NCBI GenBank assembly: GCA_018828125.1
Contig: JAHJWB010000003.1
Coordinates: 1-64,000 of the forward strand
DNA: 64,000 nt
Direction: 5' to 3'
Source of the DNA: Gammaproteobacteria bacterium
Lineage (GTDB): Bacteria; Pseudomonadota; Gammaproteobacteria; Burkholderiales; Burkholderiaceae_C
In this document: piece after piece, positions 6,946-15,732 of the stretch
How the letters are laid out: each line of letters starts with the position of its first letter
Numbering within the stretch: position 1 is the first letter of the stretch
Notes under the pieces: generated by a model
Seen by the model: the letters and a program-made list of their open reading frames with translations, nothing else
Told to the model about the DNA's origin: nothing
Databases searched by the model: none
Translations under genes and position numbers: made by a program

Positions 6946-7998
6946 ATGAGCTTGTTGATCCTGGGTATTGAATCTTCGTGTGACGAAACGGGCGTGGCGT
7001 TGGTCCGCTCCACCGGCGATGCCGTGCCGACCTTGCTGTCGCATGCGCTGCACAGCCAGATCGAGATGCACCAGGCCTATGGCGGCGTGGTGCCCGAACT
7101 GGCCAGCCGCGACCACATCCGCCGCGTGCTGCCGCTGGCCACGCAGGTGCTCACCGAGTCGGGCCAGACACTGGCCGACGTGGATGTGGTGGCCTATACC
7201 CGCGGCCCCGGTCTGGCCGGGGCGCTGCTGGTGGGCGCGGGGGTGGCCTGTGCGCTGGGTGCGGCACTGGGTAAACCGGTGCTGGGCGTGCACCACCTGG
7301 AGGGGCATCTGCTGTCCCCCTTCCTGAGCGCTGACCCACCCGAATTTCCGTTTGTGGCGTTGCTGGTGTCCGGCGGTCATACCCAGCTGATGCGCGTGGA
7401 CGGTGTGGGCCGCTACGAAATCCTTGGCGAGACCATTGACGACGCCGCAGGCGAGGCGTTCGACAAGTCCGCCAAGCTCATGGGCCTGGGCTACCCGGGC
7501 GGGCCTGCGCTGTCGCGGCTGGCCGAGCAGGGCGACGCCACGGCGTTCAAACTACCGCGTCCCCTGCTGCACAGCGGCAACCTCGATTTTTCCTTTGCCG
7601 GGCTGAAGACGGCGGTGCTGACGCAAGCCAAGAAGCTGGGCGACGAGTTGGAGGCCCGCAAGGCCGACCTGGCCGCCAGCACCGAGGCCGCGATTGTGGA
7701 TGTGCTGGTGAAGAAGACGCTCACGGCGCTCAAGCAGACCGGGCTCAAGCGTGTGGTGGTGGCTGGCGGCGTCGGCGCCAACCGGCACCTGCGCGCGCAG
7801 CTGAATGCGGCCTGTGCGCAGAACAAGGTGCGGGTGCATTACCCCGAGCTGAACCTGTGCACCGACAACGGCGCCATGATCGCCATGGCCGCCGCCATGC
7901 GCCTGCAGGCAGGGCAGCAGGAGGCCCGAACCGACTATGCGTTTGACGTGAAGCCCCGCTGGCCGCTGGATGCAATCACCGCCGCATCGGTGGGCTAA
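6946..7998 (+). CDS. tsaD: tRNA threonylcarbamoyladenosine transferase
   Basis: A 350-residue protein of the Kae1/TsaD/Gcp family. With TsaB and TsaE it transfers the threonylcarbamoyl group to A37 of tRNAs reading ANN codons, and it is essential in most bacteria. The N-terminus [17 protein letters not shown], the metal-binding HHLEGHLLS (two His), the [10 protein letters not shown] segment, [23 protein letters not shown] and the C-terminal CTDNGAMIA are all present. Length is normal. The start at 6946 gives the canonical N-terminus; the longer in-frame extension runs back through the terminator. The gene stands alone. Confidence 0.97.
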   Translation: MSLLILGIESSCDETGVALVRSTGDAVPTLLSHALHSQIEMHQAYGGVVPELASRDHIRRVLPLATQVLTESGQTLADVDVVAYTRGPGLAGALLVGAGVACALGAALGKPVLGVHHLEGHLLSPFLSADPPEFPFVALLVSGGHTQLMRVDGVGRYEILGETIDDAAGEAFDKSAKLMGLGYPGGPALSRLAEQGDATAFKLPRPLLHSGNLDFSFAGLKTAVLTQAKKLGDELEARKADLAASTEAAIVDVLVKKTLTALKQTGLKRVVVAGGVGANRHLRAQLNAACAQNKVRVHYPELNLCTDNGAMIAMAAAMRLQAGQQEARTDYAFDVKPRWPLDAITAASVG

Positions 7999-8014
7999 AA
8001 TTTGACCAAAAATA

Positions 8015-8054
8015 GCCTCTAGCGCTTGTCAGATAAGCGCTGGAAGCTATTGAT
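8015..8054. repeat. Intergenic repeat A, copy 1
   Basis: GCCTCTAGCGCTTGTCAG followed by ATAAGCGCTGGAAGCTAT is an imperfect palindrome (AGCGCTT/AAGCGCT). Related copies are at 39346-39393 and 50371-50416 (reverse orientation) and inside nrtB at 2891-2935. It lies between the convergent tsaD and aldehyde dehydrogenase genes and may serve as a bidirectional 3' structure. The rest of 8055-8206 shows nothing recognisable. Confidence 0.75.
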
Positions 8055-8206
8055 TGCATAGCAAATCGGTTGCCTGGCATTCGGGGTGCGCCGCGCCGCA
8101 TGGCCAGCGAGCCTCTGTCGCTATTCGTCGATGGACCATGAATGCAAGCGCCGCTGACATTGATTGAACAAGCGCCAGAACTCCCCAATTACTCGGCACA
8201 CCCATG

Positions 8207-9658
8207 TCAGAACGGGTAGTGCCGAGGTGTTGTCTGCACGGTGATCCAGCGCAATTCGGTGAACTCGCGCACCCCGGCCATGCCGCCAAAGCGGCCGTAG
8301 CCCGAACTCTTCACGCCCCCAAACGGCATCTGGCCTTCGTCGTGCACCGTAGGGCCATTGACGTGGCAGATGCCCGACTCTATGCGCGCCGCAACGTTCC
8401 AGGCCTTCGCCACATCGCGGCTGAACACGGCGGACGAGAGGCCGAACTCGTTGTCGTTGGCGCAGGCAATGGCTTCTTCCACGCCGTTCACGCGCACCAC
8501 GGGCTTGACGGGGCCGAACGATTCCTCGCGGTAGATGTCCATCTCGGCCGTCACGTGGTCGAGCACCGTGGCCTGCATCAACGTGCTGTCGCTCTTGCCG
8601 CCGCAGACCAGCTTGGCGCCCTTGGCCAGTGCGTCGTCGATGAGGGCGTTGCAGCGGTGCACCGTGGCCATGTCCACCACCGAGCCCAGCACCACCGGCC
8701 CCTTGCGCGGGTCGCCCAGGGGCAAGGCCTTGGCGCGCTCGCCCAGCTTGCCCACGAACGCGTCGGCCACGGCGTTGTCCACGATGATGCGTTCGGTGGA
8801 CATGCAGATCTGGCCCGAGTTGGCGAACGCGCCAAACACGGTGCCCGCCACGGCGGCATCGATGTCCGCATCATCGAGCACCAGCAGCGGTGCCTTGCCG
8901 CCCAGCTCCAGCACCACGGGCTTGAGGTACTTGGCGCAGGTCTGCGCTATGATGCGGCCCACCTTGGTGGAGCCGGTGAAGTTGATGCGGCGCACCGCCG
9001 GGTGGGCCACGATGGCCTCGACCACGGCCCCTGCATCGGCCGGGGCGTTGGTCACAAAGTTCACCACGCCGGCAGGCAAACCGGCTTCCTGCAGCGCTTC
9101 GATGATGAGGCCGTGCGTGGCGGGGCACAGCTCGGAGCCCTTCAGGATCACGGTGTTGCCGCAGGCCAGGGGTGTGGCGATGGCGCGCACGCCCAGGATG
9201 ATGGGCGCGTTCCACGGTGCGATGCCCAACACCACGCCCGCAGCCTGGCGCACGCCCATGGCCAGGCTGCCGGGCACGTCGGAGGGGATCACTTCACCGG
9301 CAATTTGTGTGGTTAACGCTGCGGCCTCTTGCAGTAGGCCCGCCGCCAAGTGCACGTTGAAACCGGCCCACATGCCGGAGGCCCCTGTCTCTGCGGCCAT
9401 TGCGGCGGCGAAGGCGTCCACCTTGGATTCGAGTGCATGGGCGGCTTTCAGCAGCAGCGCGCGGCGGGCATTGGGCCCCAGGGCCGACCACGCGGGAAAA
9501 GCCTTGGCGGCTGCGTCCGCAGCGGCCACGGCATCGGCCACGGTGGCGGCAGGCGCGGTGGTGGCGACAGTGCCGTCGAGTGGGTTGCGGCGCTCAAAAG
9601 TGGCCCCGCCGGTGGCTTGAACGCTGGCACCGTTGATCAACATGGAAATGGCAGTCAT
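8207..9658 (-). CDS. NAD(P)-dependent aldehyde dehydrogenase (aromatic aldehyde type)
   Basis: A 483-residue ALDH-superfamily enzyme that oxidises an aldehyde to its acid. The catalytic Cys is in FANSGQICMSTER, the general base Glu in VVLELGGKAPLLV, and cofactor-binding segments include APWNAPIILGVRAIATPLACGNTV and NFTGSTKVGR. The C-terminus (GGMAGVREFTELRWIT) resembles salicylaldehyde/vanillin/benzaldehyde dehydrogenases, an inference only. The start at 9658 has AGGAGC upstream. It is the last gene of the liv-type operon (livKHMGF-aldehyde dehydrogenase), so its substrate is probably derived from the imported compound. Confidence 0.85.
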   Translation of the reverse strand: MTAISMLINGASVQATGGATFERRNPLDGTVATTAPAATVADAVAAADAAAKAFPAWSALGPNARRALLLKAAHALESKVDAFAAAMAAETGASGMWAGFNVHLAAGLLQEAAALTTQIAGEVIPSDVPGSLAMGVRQAAGVVLGIAPWNAPIILGVRAIATPLACGNTVILKGSELCPATHGLIIEALQEAGLPAGVVNFVTNAPADAGAVVEAIVAHPAVRRINFTGSTKVGRIIAQTCAKYLKPVVLELGGKAPLLVLDDADIDAAVAGTVFGAFANSGQICMSTERIIVDNAVADAFVGKLGERAKALPLGDPRKGPVVLGSVVDMATVHRCNALIDDALAKGAKLVCGGKSDSTLMQATVLDHVTAEMDIYREESFGPVKPVVRVNGVEEAIACANDNEFGLSSAVFSRDVAKAWNVAARIESGICHVNGPTVHDEGQMPFGGVKSSGYGRFGGMAGVREFTELRWITVQTTPRHYPF

Positions 9659-9660
9659 CA

Positions 9661-9727
9661 ATAGCTCCTGGATAACAACAAAAAGAAGAAAAAGAAAAGA
9701 GGAAAGAAAAGGACGAAGAACGAAAGT
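9661..9727. other. Purine-rich linker between livF and the aldehyde dehydrogenase gene
   Basis: About 55 bp of almost pure A and G on the plus strand (9676-9725), which is a polypyrimidine tract in the minus-strand message. It is very different from the GC-rich surroundings and leaves the livF-aldehyde dehydrogenase junction unstructured. Confidence 0.5.
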
Positions 9728-10438
9728 TCAGGCGACGCCCAAATAGGCCTGCCTCACGACATCGGATTGAAGAAGGGTGGATGCATCCCCTGACGCCACG
9801 GTGCGCCCGCGCTCCAGCACGTAGCCGCGCTGCGCGATCTGCAGCGCCTTGCGCACGTTCTGCTCCACCATCAGTACCGTCACACCCTGCGTGGCAATGC
9901 GCTGCACGATGGCAAGCAGTTCATCGACCATGCGCGGGGCCAGGCCCAGCGAGGGCTCGTCCAGCATCAGCAGGCGGGGGCCGCTCATCATTGCGCGGGC
10001 CACTGCCACCATCTGCTGCTCGCCGCCGCTCATGGTGCCCGCCAGTTGCTGCGCACGCTCCTTCAGGCGGGGAAAGTCTTCAAAGGCCTGCTGCAGACGC
10101 TCGCCCCGCACCCGCGATGGCACCAGCCAGCCGCCCAGTTCCAGGTTTTCGGTCACCGTCATCTGCGGGAAGAGCTGGCGGCCTTCGGCCACCAGAGCCA
10201 GGCCACGTTGCACGCACGCCGTGGCGTTCACGGCAGGCACGGGTTGACCGTCCAGCTGCACGGTACCCGTGCGCGGCAGCAGCCCGGCCAGCGCCTTGAG
10301 CAGCGTGGTCTTGCCCGCGCCGTTGGGGCCAACGATCACGGTGATGCCGGGCGCGGCCTCCAGTGTGAGGTCCTGCAGCACCTGAAAGCCGTGGTAGCCG
10401 GTCGTCAGGTTCTGCACTTGCAGGTGTGCGCCGCTCAT
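9728..10438 (-). CDS. livF: Branched-chain amino acid-type ABC transporter ATPase (LivF)
   Basis: A 236-residue ATPase of the LivF family, one of two nucleotide-binding subunits of a Liv-type importer. Walker A is [12 protein letters not shown], the signature is MSGGEQQMVAVARAM, Walker B is LLMLDEPSLGLAP and the switch region is MVEQNV. Its start overlaps the livG stop (ATGA), so translation is coupled. Together with the LivG, LivM, LivH and binding-protein genes upstream, the importer is complete. Substrate is not fixed by sequence; many such systems in this group carry aromatic or dicarboxylic acids. Confidence 0.92.
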   Translation of the reverse strand: MSGAHLQVQNLTTGYHGFQVLQDLTLEAAPGITVIVGPNGAGKTTLLKALAGLLPRTGTVQLDGQPVPAVNATACVQRGLALVAEGRQLFPQMTVTENLELGGWLVPSRVRGERLQQAFEDFPRLKERAQQLAGTMSGGEQQMVAVARAMMSGPRLLMLDEPSLGLAPRMVDELLAIVQRIATQGVTVLMVEQNVRKALQIAQRGYVLERGRTVASGDASTLLQSDVVRQAYLGVA

Positions 10439-11223
10439 GCCGTGGCTCCTTGTTCCGCTTTTACTGCGTGCTCTGCATGTTCTGCGGTATGGGTCATCTC
10501 ATCACCCAGATAGGCCTCGATCACCTGCGGGTTGCGCACCACCTCGGCGGGCGTGCCGTCGGCGATCTTGCGGCCCTGGTGCAGCACCAGCACGCGTTCC
10601 ACGTACTTGAGCAGTGTGGTCACCGCGTGTTCGATCCACACCACCGTCAGGCCCCAGTCATCGCGCAGGCGGCGGATGCGCTGGGCCATGGCGTCTACCT
10701 CGGCCTCAGTCAGGCCCGCGGCCACCTCGTCGAGCAGCAGCAGGCGTGGGCGCGTGCCCAGGGCCATGCCGATCTCCAGCAGGCGCTGCTGCGATGGCGT
10801 CACGTCGGCAGCGGGGCGGTCGGCCAAGTGCGCCAGGCCCAGCATGGCCAGGATTTCGCCTTCGCCGCGCAGCCCCTCGGGGCCCTGGCGGTGGCGGCCT
10901 GCGAACTGCATGCCAAAGCGCACGTTGTCGCGCACTGTCATGTCGGGGAACACGCGCGGCGTCTGGAAGGTGCGCGCAATGCCGTGGGCCGCATAGTGGT
11001 GCGGGCCCTTGCCAGTCAGGTCGTCGGTGCCGCTCACCAGCGTGCCCGAGGTGGGCGGCTGCACGCCAGAGATGGCGTTGAAGAACGTGGTCTTGCCCGC
11101 ACCGTTGGGGCCGATGATGCCGATCAGCTCGCCCGTGCGCAGTGTGGCGCTCACGCCGTCCACGGCCGTGAGGCCGCCAAAGCGCACGGTCACGGCGTCG
11201 ATGGTCAACAGGGCTTCAGCCAT
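10435..11223 (-). CDS. livG: Branched-chain amino acid-type ABC transporter ATPase (LivG)
   Basis: A 262-residue ATPase of the LivG family. Walker A is [12 protein letters not shown], the Q-loop region GIARTFQTPRVFPDMTV is typical of LivG, and Walker B is LLLLDEVAAGL, with Val after the catalytic Glu where Pro is usual, as in many LivG proteins. In place of the usual LSGGQQ, the signature region reads VTPSQQRLLEIGMAL, a degenerate LSGGQ motif. It overlaps livM by 8 bp at its start and livF at its end. It works as a heterodimer with LivF on the inner face of the membrane. Confidence 0.9.
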   Translation of the reverse strand: MAEALLTIDAVTVRFGGLTAVDGVSATLRTGELIGIIGPNGAGKTTFFNAISGVQPPTSGTLVSGTDDLTGKGPHHYAAHGIARTFQTPRVFPDMTVRDNVRFGMQFAGRHRQGPEGLRGEGEILAMLGLAHLADRPAADVTPSQQRLLEIGMALGTRPRLLLLDEVAAGLTEAEVDAMAQRIRRLRDDWGLTVVWIEHAVTTLLKYVERVLVLHQGRKIADGTPAEVVRNPQVIEAYLGDEMTHTAEHAEHAVKAEQGATA

Positions 11224-12148
11224 GGTGTGCCTCCACATCAGGTTTGCGCCGTTGCCACAGCGTGGCCAGGCCGTTGGGCAGGTACATCACGCACAAGATC
11301 AGCAGCAGGCCCAGCACCATCATGTAGCCATAAGGCAATTGCAGGCGCAGGGTCTCGGCCAGCAGGCTGAACACGATGGCCGCCAGGATGGGACCGCCGA
11401 TGCTGGTGGCGCCGCCAATCAATGCAATCAACACCGTCTGGAAGCCAATGAAAGGGCTGAACACAGCCGCGGGCTCGATGTACGTCCAGCGCACCGCCAT
11501 GGCCGCGCCCACGGCGCCCGCAAAAGCGGCCGTGATGCCAAACCCCATGATCTTCGCCAGCCGTGTGTCCACGCCGAGCGTCTGTGCGCGTTGCTCGTCC
11601 GCTCCGATGCCCGACAGCGCCAGGCCAAACCGGCTGCGCTGGATGGCAATGGATGCCGCGATGGCAGTGGCCGCAATCAGCAGCACGGTGAGGTACACGG
11701 TTTCGTTGCTAGGCACTACCGTCAGCACGCGGCCGACCGTGCCAGACACCTGCTTTTCAACAAAAGTCACGGCATGGCGGATCAGCTCGGTCATGCCGAA
11801 CGTGAGCACTGCAAAGTAGGTGCCGCGCAGGTGCAGCACGGCGGCACCCATCACCACGGCAACGGCTGTGGCAATCAGTGCGCCGCTCAAAATCACCAGC
11901 GGCCAGGGCAGTACCGCCAGCAGCGTGGCGCTGGTGTAGGCGCCAATCCCAAAGAAGGCCGATGTGGCCAGCGACAGGTAGCGTGTGGCGCCGCAGAACA
12001 GCGACCAGCTGGTGGCCAGCGCGATGTACATCAGGCAGCTGAGCAGCACGGAGGCCATGAACTCGGACACCAGCCACGGCAGGGTGGCGACCACCGCCAC
12101 CCCCGCAGCCAGCGCCAGCCAAGGTTTGTTGGAATGTAGGGAAGTCAT
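11216..12148 (-). CDS. livM: Branched-chain amino acid-type ABC transporter permease (LivM)
   Basis: A 310-residue inner-membrane permease of the LivM family with about 8-10 hydrophobic segments. Conserved stretches are LPWLVSEFMASVLLSCLMYIALATSW, YLSLATSAFFGIGAYTSA and the cytoplasmic loop IGADEQRAQTLGVDTRLAKIMGFGITAAFAG. It overlaps livH and livG by a few bases each. Length is usual for the family, in contrast to the extended paralogue at 56020-57354. Confidence 0.91.
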   Translation of the reverse strand: MTSLHSNKPWLALAAGVAVVATLPWLVSEFMASVLLSCLMYIALATSWSLFCGATRYLSLATSAFFGIGAYTSATLLAVLPWPLVILSGALIATAVAVVMGAAVLHLRGTYFAVLTFGMTELIRHAVTFVEKQVSGTVGRVLTVVPSNETVYLTVLLIAATAIAASIAIQRSRFGLALSGIGADEQRAQTLGVDTRLAKIMGFGITAAFAGAVGAAMAVRWTYIEPAAVFSPFIGFQTVLIALIGGATSIGGPILAAIVFSLLAETLRLQLPYGYMMVLGLLLILCVMYLPNGLATLWQRRKPDVEAHHG

Positions 12149-13023
12149 TTTTTCGAAAAGAGTCCGTTGGGGCGCCAGATCAGCACGCCGATGAACACTG
12201 CATAGCTCAGCAGCATCTTGAGAGACGGGCTGCTGAAGTGCATGCCCAGCGCCTCCACCACGCCCAGCAGCAGCCCGCCAGCCAGGCTGCCCGCCAAGCT
12301 GCCAAAGCCGCCCAGCGTGATGACGATGAGCGCAGTGACGGTATACGGCTCGCCCATCGACGGGGAGATTTCATACGTCATGGACAGCAGCGAGCCCGCC
12401 ACGCCCGACAGGCCCAAGCCGATGCCGAACATCATCGGGTGCAGGCGCCGGGTGTTGATGCCCACCAGCTGCGCGCCGGTGGGTGACTGCATCAGCGCCC
12501 GCACCGCCTTCCCCAGCAGCGTGAGCTTGAGCAGCGCCACCAGAGCCGCCGAAAGCGCCAGCGCGACACCAAACAGCACCAGCTTGTTTTCAGTGAACCG
12601 CATGCCCGCAATCTGCACCGGGTCGGCCAGGTATTCATACCCGCGCAGGTCGCCGCCCCAGATCAGGAGGGCGGTGTTCTGCACCAGGAACATCAGGCCA
12701 AAGCCCACCATCAGGCTGCGTGCCTCGAACACATCCACGTTGGGCGCGCGGGCGGCCAGGCGTTTGAAGCACAGCGCATGCACCACTACTCCCAGCACAA
12801 ACAGCGCGATGAACGCCAGCGGCATGAGCAGCAGCGGCGAGATGCCTGTGGCCGTGTGCGCCCACCAGGTCAGAAAGGCGCCGAGCATCAAAAACTCGCC
12901 ATGCGAGATGTTCATGATGCGCATCAGCCCGTATTGCAGATTGAGGCCCATGGCCACCAGCGCGTAGATGCCACCGGTAATGAGGCCACTGGCGACCAGT
13001 TCGGCCCAGGAAGTCAAAGACAC
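12145..13023 (-). CDS. livH: Branched-chain amino acid-type ABC transporter permease (LivH)
   Basis: A 292-residue inner-membrane permease of the LivH family. It carries the family start LVASGLITGGIYALVAMGLNLQYGLMRIMNISHGEFLMLGA, the loop AVRALMQSPTGAQLVGINTRRLHPMMFGIG and the C-terminal ITLGGFGSLAGSLAGGLLLGV. The start codon is GTG at 13023, with GGAAA upstream and only 19 bp from the binding-protein stop. It pairs with LivM to form the channel. Confidence 0.92.
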   Translation of the reverse strand: MSLTSWAELVASGLITGGIYALVAMGLNLQYGLMRIMNISHGEFLMLGAFLTWWAHTATGISPLLLMPLAFIALFVLGVVVHALCFKRLAARAPNVDVFEARSLMVGFGLMFLVQNTALLIWGGDLRGYEYLADPVQIAGMRFTENKLVLFGVALALSAALVALLKLTLLGKAVRALMQSPTGAQLVGINTRRLHPMMFGIGLGLSGVAGSLLSMTYEISPSMGEPYTVTALIVITLGGFGSLAGSLAGGLLLGVVEALGMHFSSPSLKMLLSYAVFIGVLIWRPNGLFSKK

Positions 13024-13042
13024 GTTGCAGTTTCCGAAAGGT

Positions 13043-14251
13043 TTATTTCCAGGCGGGTTTGCTGGTGTTGAGCTGTGCTGTGGCGCGGTCCTTGGGCCAG
13101 ACGACTTCGAAGTCGTTGCCTTGCCACTGGCTCACCGTGCCAGGAATCGATGCGTTCTCGCTGCCCTCGAAGCGGATGCCGCCCAGGATGGTCTTGAACT
13201 CGTTCTTGGCAATGTGCTCGCGCAGCGCCTTGCGGTCCAGGCCCGCCTTCTCCACGGCCTGCTGCAAGATCTGCAGAGCCGCCCACGAGTGGCCGCTGGC
13301 CCAGCGGTCGGGCTCTTTATTGAACTTCTTCACGTGTGCGTCGAAGTAGGCCTTGGCCTCGGGGCTGGTCTTCACGCTCCACGAGCCCATGCCGATCACG
13401 CCCTCGGTGTTGGCGGCCATCACGTTCTTGTAGAGCTGGAAGGCCGTGCCCACCGAGGCGTAGAAGAACTTGGGGTTCAGCCCCACCTCGCGCGCCTGGC
13501 GGCTGGCCAGAATGGTGTCGGGCGGGTAGGTGATGCCGATGAAGGCATCGGGGTTCTGGTCCTTGATGCCGCGCAGCACGGGCGCCAGGTCCTTCACGCC
13601 AAGTGGGTAGCTCTTGCGCTCCAGCACCTGGATGCTGGTCTTCTTCAGCGCGTTGTTCAGCGCGGCGAAGTTTTCCAGGCCAAACAGGTCGTCCATGTAG
13701 ACGATGGCAATGGTCTTGACGTTGTTGGCCACCAGCATGTCCACCAGCGCACCCATCATCTTGTCGGGCTGCTGCAGCAGCGAGAAGAAGTAGGGCAGGT
13801 TCATGTCGATCAGCTTTCGCGACAGCGCCGTGGGTGCCAGCAGCGGGTAGCCAAAGCGGTTAGCCAGCGGCGCGATGGCGAAGTTGGCGCCCGAACCCCA
13901 CGGCGGCAAGATGAGGTCCACCTTGTCGCTGCCCATGAGCTTTTCGTAGGTGCGCACGCAGGTTTCGGTCTCGCTGCGGTCGTCGTAGCCGATGAGTTCG
14001 ATGGGGCGTTTGGTGCCCTTGACGCTGAGGCCTCCCGCTGCGTTCACCTGTTCTGCCCACAGCAGGTAGTTGGGTTCCTGGCTAACCTGCGCGCCGGCCG
14101 CCCAGGGGCCGGTGCGGGCGATGGCGTAGCCGATGCGCACGGGGCTGCTGCCACTGCCCTGGGCCCACAGTTGCGGCGCGACGGCCAGAGTGCCGACGGT
14201 GGCTGCGGCCCCTTTGATCCACTGCCGCTTGGATGGTTGATGCTGCGTCAT
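13043..14251 (-). CDS. Periplasmic binding protein of the Liv-type importer
   Basis: A 402-residue type I binding protein that captures the substrate for the LivHMGF permease encoded downstream. It has an export signal with a basic start and hydrophobic core (KRQWIKGAAATVGTLAVAPQLWAQG, cleavage after about 30) and the fold VRIGYAIARTGPWAAGAQVSQEPNYLLWAEQVNAAGG. The subfamily (YLLWAEQVNAAGG...YDDRSE) often handles amides or aromatic compounds, an inference only. ATG at 14251 has GGAGAC upstream. It is the first gene of the operon and is divergent from an AraC-type regulator. Confidence 0.9.
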   Translation of the reverse strand: MTQHQPSKRQWIKGAAATVGTLAVAPQLWAQGSGSSPVRIGYAIARTGPWAAGAQVSQEPNYLLWAEQVNAAGGLSVKGTKRPIELIGYDDRSETETCVRTYEKLMGSDKVDLILPPWGSGANFAIAPLANRFGYPLLAPTALSRKLIDMNLPYFFSLLQQPDKMMGALVDMLVANNVKTIAIVYMDDLFGLENFAALNNALKKTSIQVLERKSYPLGVKDLAPVLRGIKDQNPDAFIGITYPPDTILASRQAREVGLNPKFFYASVGTAFQLYKNVMAANTEGVIGMGSWSVKTSPEAKAYFDAHVKKFNKEPDRWASGHSWAALQILQQAVEKAGLDRKALREHIAKNEFKTILGGIRFEGSENASIPGTVSQWQGNDFEVVWPKDRATAQLNTSKPAWK

Positions 14252-14318
14252 TTGTTGTCTCCTCGGATGTGAGCCCGCGTAGTGCAAGCCGTCCCTGGAT
14301 CGTAGGGAGACGTGTCAT

Positions 14319-14363
14319 TGCACGCTACGCTGAGCGTGCACAAAACGCTTGTCCGAGCGTGCA
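14319..14363. promoter_or_regulatory. Candidate operator for the AraC-type regulator
   Basis: In the divergent intergenic region GAGCGTGCA occurs twice (14332-14340 and 14355-14363), spaced 23 bp start to start. The first copy is also the right half of an inverted repeat TGCACGCT/AGCGTGCA (14319-14340). Direct repeats about two helical turns apart are the usual arrangement for AraC-family operators. Confidence 0.5.
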
Positions 14364-14468
14364 GGAGCCAGCGGGTTTACCCGGATTTCCGCGCAGGGCC
14401 AAGGAATAGGAGTGCGCCGGATAATCCGGCGAACGACAGGCGGCACCTGCTGCAAGATTGGAGACACC

Positions 14469-15452
14469 ATGGCCCACCCTTTGATGGAGGTATCCACCGA
14501 TACCGTGGCACCGCGCGACCGCCTGCACCTGTGGGGTGATGCGGTGTGGCGGCTGATTGGTGGCCTGGAGTCGGATGCCTTTGGCGACGAGGCCTTTGCG
14601 GGCCACATCGCTTCGGGCCAGGCGGGCTATGTCAACCTGTGCCAGCTCAGCGTCAGCCGCCACCGCGTTGTGCGCACCCCCAGCCTCATCCGCGGCAGCG
14701 ACCGGGCGTATATCAAGGTCGTGGCGCAACTGGAAGGGCGTGCCTGCTTCGAGCAGAACGGGCGCAAGGTATGGCTCTCGCCGGGCGAGTGGAGCGTGTA
14801 CGACACAACCCGCGCCTACGCTGTCAGCAACCCCGAAGCCGTGCGCCAGATGGTGTTGATGATTCCGAAGGAACAGTTGCCCGAGCGCAAGCTCAAGCTC
14901 GACGACCTGATGGTGCAGCGCTTTTCAGGCACCAGCGGTGTCTCACGCTTGGCCTGGGACACCATGCGGGCCGCGTTCTCCGAGCTGCCAACCATGTCCG
15001 ACGCCGCCGCCGACGGCGTGGCCGATGTGATCACGCACCTGGTGCAGCTTTCGCTGCTGGAGCGCAATGGGCAGCACAGCCTGTTGTCGCAACGCGAGGC
15101 CTTACGCGACCGCATCAGCCAATATGTCGACCGCCATCTGGGCGACCCGGACCTCACCATTGATCGCATGGCCCAGGCGCTCAACTGCAGCAAGCGGCAC
15201 CTTTACAACGCGGTGGCCGACGACGACGAAACGCTGGCCGCCATGATCCAGCGCCGCCGCCTGGAGGCCTGCCTGCGCGACTTGCGCCACCCTGCACAGA
15301 CCCAGCGATCCGTCACCGACATTGCGCTGTCCTGGGGTTTCAGCAACAGCGCCCATTTCAGTCGGGCCTTCCGTGCACATGTGGGGTGCAGCCCGAGTGA
15401 GTACCGTGTGCGGACCTGTGGCGAGGCCGCACTGGCGTTGCTGGCGCACTGA
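14469..15452 (+). CDS. AraC-family transcriptional regulator
   Basis: A 327-residue regulator with an N-terminal AraC-binding-like domain of the FeaR/NahR-like type (about 20-190) and a C-terminal double helix-turn-helix (about 220-318). Key segments are RISQYVDRHLGDPDLTIDRMAQALNCSKRHLY, SVTDIALSWGFSNSAHFSRAF and VGCSPSEYR. ATG at 14469 is chosen because the codons upstream look non-coding. It is transcribed away from the liv-aldehyde dehydrogenase operon and probably activates it in response to the transported compound or its aldehyde product. FeaR-like proteins often respond to aromatic amines or aldehydes, a family-based guess. Confidence 0.87.
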   Translation: MAHPLMEVSTDTVAPRDRLHLWGDAVWRLIGGLESDAFGDEAFAGHIASGQAGYVNLCQLSVSRHRVVRTPSLIRGSDRAYIKVVAQLEGRACFEQNGRKVWLSPGEWSVYDTTRAYAVSNPEAVRQMVLMIPKEQLPERKLKLDDLMVQRFSGTSGVSRLAWDTMRAAFSELPTMSDAAADGVADVITHLVQLSLLERNGQHSLLSQREALRDRISQYVDRHLGDPDLTIDRMAQALNCSKRHLYNAVADDDETLAAMIQRRRLEACLRDLRHPAQTQRSVTDIALSWGFSNSAHFSRAFRAHVGCSPSEYRVRTCGEAALALLAH

Positions 15453-15587
15453 GCTGTTTGGAGTGTTCCGATGCCGCGGGCGAGCGCTCGCGCATAGATA
15501 CGCTGGAGCAGCACAGGATGGCACGCGGCACGGCACATGGCCATGTCGACGCGTGCACCTCGCAGGAGTTACACGGGTCCGGTTCGT

Positions 15588-15655
15588 GCCCCAACTTGGT
15601 GAGGTCCTGCACTGCGGCGATGCGCGCCTTCCGGGGCGCTACACCCACTGGGGTG
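15588..15655 (+). promoter_or_regulatory. NtrC-like sites upstream of nirB
   Basis: GCCCC-AACTT-GGTGA (15588-15602) resembles the NtrC site GCACC-N5-GGTGC and is about 138 bp before the predicted start. CACCC-ACTG-GGGTG (15642-15655) is a perfect inverted repeat about 85 bp before it. Both are weaker than the nrt sites. The rest of 15453-15707 holds no gene. Confidence 0.4.
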
Positions 15656-15706
15656 CAGCCTTGCGCCTTCTCGAAGCCACAGAGGCCTAAATGCTTGAAA
15701 AATGGC

Positions 15707-15722
15707 CGGCATGCTTATTGCT
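15707..15722 (+). promoter_or_regulatory. Sigma-54 promoter of nirBD
   Basis: CGGCAT-GCTTA-TTGCT has GG (15708-15709) and GC (15720-15721) separated by exactly 10 bp and keeps GGCA and TTGC of the consensus. The predicted start is about 15733, four bases before the first hexaloop hairpin, the same geometry as at nrtA and nirC. Confidence 0.7.
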
Positions 15723-15732
15723 GGACACAGGG

